Shown here: positions 3,651-5,607 of the stretch, one piece after another
Position numbering within the stretch: position 1 is the first letter of the stretch
Layout of the letters: each line of letters starts with the position of its first letter
Assembly: GCA_029210545.1 (NCBI GenBank)
Contig: JARGFV010000141.1
Location: 1-5,607 of the forward strand
DNA from: a bacterium
GTDB lineage: Bacteria; BMS3Abin14
DNA: 5,607 nt
Direction: 5' to 3'
Made by a program: the position numbers and the translations under genes
Notes under the pieces: generated by a model
The model's input: the letters and a program-made list of their open reading frames with translations, nothing else
Databases searched by the model: none
Told to the model about the DNA's origin: nothing

Positions 3651-5329
3651 GCCGTCGAACCACACTTTTCCTGCTCGCTGCTTTCCTGGTGGCGGCAGGG
3701 TGCGGTTATAACCCGAAAGGGTCAGGTAGCGGCCTGCCGGCCTTGCCCGAAAAGGGAACGGTGGAGTGTCTGTATGCCGGTTGTCACGATTCGATTACCG
3801 CTACAACAGGCAGCTATCCGGGATTCAATCCGGCGATCTCATGGGCACTTGGGTTTCACGGGGACGTCGACGCCGTTTCGGCTTCTATTACCGGTGACTG
3901 TTCAGACTGTCACGATCCGATTGATGACATTTCCGATTATTCTCTTCTATTTACGAGCACTTCCGCACCCGTTATTGCCGACAGCGTTCATGGAGCCCTT
4001 GGCCTCACATTCAAACCTCTGGTCGGGTGTGAGGCCTGTCACGGTTCCGGCATGGAGCATTTTGCCTACATGAACACCGCTCTGTATTACGGTGAACACC
4101 GCAAACCGTTGCCCAGCACGATCTCGCCCTCCCTGGTGAACCCCTACCATCTCCTGTCGTGCGGACCGTGCCACAGGCCATCACAGCACGCGGGCGGAGC
4201 TTCCCTGGACGACATCCTGGCAAACCAGTACCCGGAGTGGCGCGGCGGGGACGGCCCCGGGATCTTCTTCGAGGACGGGCACTCCGATTCCCTGGTCGTG
4301 GAGACCACCCACGGCACGATGACAAGCGTGGTGAGGGGAACTCCCTGTGCTGCCTGTCACACGGTAGAGGGGTTCTTCACCTGGTTCGTTTCGGGGGATT
4401 TGTCGTGGGCATCGAGCCAGACGGTCATCGACCGGCTGGTGGCCGAAACCGGGGACACGGACGTCAACAATCCTTCGAATTTGCCCGGAAGCGCGGCCCT
4501 GGCCCAGGTGTCGTGCGTCACGTGCCATCCTTCCCACGAACCTGGGGTCCTGATCCGTTCCGTGACTTTGGGCCTCACTTCTGACACCCAGCGTAATGCA
4601 GCCTTATGTATAGCGTGCCACAACGTGAAGGAGTTGACCGCAGACGCTGGCTCAGGGCAGTCTCACGTCTCTTCCCTCGAGATCCCACGGCACCCGCAGA
4701 AAGAGGTGTCTCAGGGCTTCGCAGCTACGGCCAATGACGGGCTCAGGGGCGTGGAGTTTGTGGGCTATACCTTCAACGACTCGGGCCACGCCGGGACCGC
4801 CATCGCTGCCGGATGCGTAGGATGCCATTACCACCTGGCCGGGGAAGCCAACCTGACCGAACTGCCCACCAAGGCCACTTCCGGTCACACCTTCCGGCCC
4901 CGCCTGGAAAACTGCCTGGCCGATTTTGCCGGCTGCCACGACATCTCCGAATTCTACCTCGCCGACGGCAGCCAGATGACCTCTTACGTAGAGTCCACCA
5001 TCTCCACTTTCAACTTCGGCTCCATCTACTACTCTGGATCAGCACACACCGGAGTCGACTACGACCGTGACGGTAATGTGGAGCCCCTCCAGTCCGAAAT
5101 TTCCGGCATGTTGTCCGACTTGAAACAGTCTCTCACGGATGTCACCGTCCCCTTTGACCAGCAGCAGGGTCTGTTCGATCTGACCCAGATGGCCTCCAGG
5201 ACGACGACGGAACGGGCCGCCGCCTACAATTACGACTTCGTGGTGGGGGACGGCAGCTACGGGTATCACAACCCGATCTACTGCGTGAACCTGTTGGCGG
5301 CAAGTATATCGGTGCTGAGTGTGCCGTAA
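3641..5329 (+). CDS. Outer-surface lipoprotein multiheme c-type cytochrome
   Basis: The 562-residue product starts at the ATG at 3641, with GGAGG at 3626-3630, and overlaps the previous gene by 10 bases. The frame stays open further upstream, but only this start gives a signal peptide: R5 R6, a hydrophobic core at 9-19, and the lipobox AAGC with lipidated C21. Seven CXXCH motifs start at residues 87, 130, 174, 236, 292, 323 and 392. Two more sites are non-canonical: CLYAGCH at 43-49 (CX4CH, as in some cytochromes c3) and CLADFAGCH at 425-433 (CX6CH, unproven as a heme site). The CEACHGSGMEH stretch at 130-140 and the C-terminal GYHNPIY near 545 are typical of multiheme cytochromes of respiratory bacteria. 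Sixteen other histidines are available as ligands. It is probably anchored at the cell surface as the terminal electron donor or acceptor of the conduit. The substrate cannot be told. Bases 3760-4010 look less GC-rich than the rest of the operon. Confidence 0.92.
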   Translation: MSLSRRTTLFLLAAFLVAAGCGYNPKGSGSGLPALPEKGTVECLYAGCHDSITATTGSYPGFNPAISWALGFHGDVDAVSASITGDCSDCHDPIDDISDYSLLFTSTSAPVIADSVHGALGLTFKPLVGCEACHGSGMEHFAYMNTALYYGEHRKPLPSTISPSLVNPYHLLSCGPCHRPSQHAGGASLDDILANQYPEWRGGDGPGIFFEDGHSDSLVVETTHGTMTSVVRGTPCAACHTVEGFFTWFVSGDLSWASSQTVIDRLVAETGDTDVNNPSNLPGSAALAQVSCVTCHPSHEPGVLIRSVTLGLTSDTQRNAALCIACHNVKELTADAGSGQSHVSSLEIPRHPQKEVSQGFAATANDGLRGVEFVGYTFNDSGHAGTAIAAGCVGCHYHLAGEANLTELPTKATSGHTFRPRLENCLADFAGCHDISEFYLADGSQMTSYVESTISTFNFGSIYYSGSAHTGVDYDRDGNVEPLQSEISGMLSDLKQSLTDVTVPFDQQQGLFDLTQMASRTTTERAAAYNYDFVVGDGSYGYHNPIYCVNLLAASISVLSVP

Positions 5330-5354
5330 CCCGACTTGCAAGCAGGTTCACTGA

Positions 5355-5382
5355 TTTCAAAATTCACATTTCACATTTCAAG
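5355..5382 (+). repeat. Heptanucleotide tandem array 4 (TTTCACA type)
   Basis: The four units are TTTCAAA, ATTCACA, TTTCACA and TTTCAAG, again exactly seven bases long. The unit resembles GTTCACA of the other arrays but starts with T or A instead of G. It lies between the operon stop codon and the terminator. The bases before it (5330-5354) hold nothing recognisable. Confidence 0.65.
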
Positions 5383-5385
5383 AAT

Positions 5386-5419
5386 AAAAGCCGGACTGGA
5401 TTGTCCGGCTTTTCGTGTT
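5386..5419 (+). terminator. Intrinsic terminator of the cytochrome operon
   Basis: A perfect 11-bp stem, AAAAGCCGGAC at 5386-5396 and GTCCGGCTTTT at 5403-5413, has a six-base loop and a T-rich tail CTTTTCGTGTTT. It is 57 bases after the last stop codon. The A-run on the left arm would let it work on the minus strand too, insulating the operon from transcription entering from the right. Confidence 0.9.
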
Positions 5420-5429
5420 TAATTGAAAT

Positions 5430-5576
5430 TTGATGGACTCGCAAAAAGTCCATCAACGCGCCCCGCGCGGGGCGCCCAAATCAATGACCGATGAAAGCAG
5501 GCGCGTCTGGAAAGGGCGCCCGGATCGATAACCGATGAAAGCAGCCGCGCCTGGGAGAGGCGCCCGGATCGAGTGC
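5430..5576 (-). repeat. Right arm of the long inverted repeat
   Basis: This is the reverse complement of 1-138 with a few substitutions and nine extra bases, which restore a second GCTTTCAT unit. Hairpins are at 5430-5456 (same 10-bp stem as the left arm), 5458-5475 (GCGCCCCG/CGGGGCGC) and further GC-rich stems to about 5565. At 5458-5475 one base pair differs from the left arm on both sides, so the stem stays intact. The 31 bases that follow (5577-5607) show nothing recognisable. Confidence 0.9.
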
Positions 5577-5607
5577 CAATGGCTGTGTGTTCGATCCGTG
5601 AGGGAAC

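Noticed and set aside
2622-3665. Long minus-strand open frame of 347 codons opposite the decaheme gene
   Set aside because: It mirrors the GC-rich codons of a clear cytochrome gene with ten heme motifs on the plus strand. Its own translation is low-complexity Ala/Gly/Val/Arg-rich with no family features.
1-5576. Classical composite transposon
   Set aside because: The flanking arms encode no transposase, and no insertion-sequence remnant is visible, so only the neutral description of an inverted-repeat-bracketed locus is kept.

Overview
The window is a GC-rich Gram-negative segment, about 5.6 kb long. It carries a compact three-gene porin-cytochrome conduit for moving electrons across the outer membrane, plus an accessory stretch of repeats, a four-helix-bundle S23/IVS-type gene and a small unrecognised gene. 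The multiheme c-type cytochromes, the outer-membrane barrel, the lipoprotein signal and the repeat style suggest a metal- or sulfur-respiring bacterium of the Desulfobacterota/deltaproteobacterial type. No rRNA or marker gene is present, so this is an inference.

Layout. Positions 1-138 and 5430-5576 form a long, nearly identical inverted repeat that brackets everything else. Each arm is a row of hairpins. Inside the left arm come a heptanucleotide array (224-256), a probable promoter (290-318) and a small gene of unknown function with a TTG start (348-674). A large palindromic, multi-hairpin element follows (664-935). Next is a minus-strand gene for an S23/IVS-type four-helix-bundle protein (977-1369), flanked by heptanucleotide arrays in opposite orientation (944-968 and 1465-1495). 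This looks like a small repeat-bounded unit.

The main operon runs on the plus strand from 1580 to 5329: an outer-membrane beta-barrel (404 aa), a secreted ten-heme cytochrome c (284 aa) and a lipoprotein multiheme cytochrome c (562 aa; seven canonical and two possible non-canonical heme sites). The first pair is separated by one base and the second pair overlaps by 10 bases, so the three are almost certainly co-translated. The likely arrangement is the decaheme cytochrome threaded through or docked on the barrel, with the lipoprotein at the cell surface passing electrons to or from an extracellular partner such as metal oxide, a redox shuttle or another cell. This matches the architecture of the Geobacter and Shewanella porin-cytochrome complexes, although no specific homologue can be named from sequence alone.

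A fourth heptanucleotide array (5355-5382) and a strong intrinsic terminator (5386-5419) close the operon just before the right inverted arm. No transposase, integrase, CRISPR array, tRNA or rRNA is visible.
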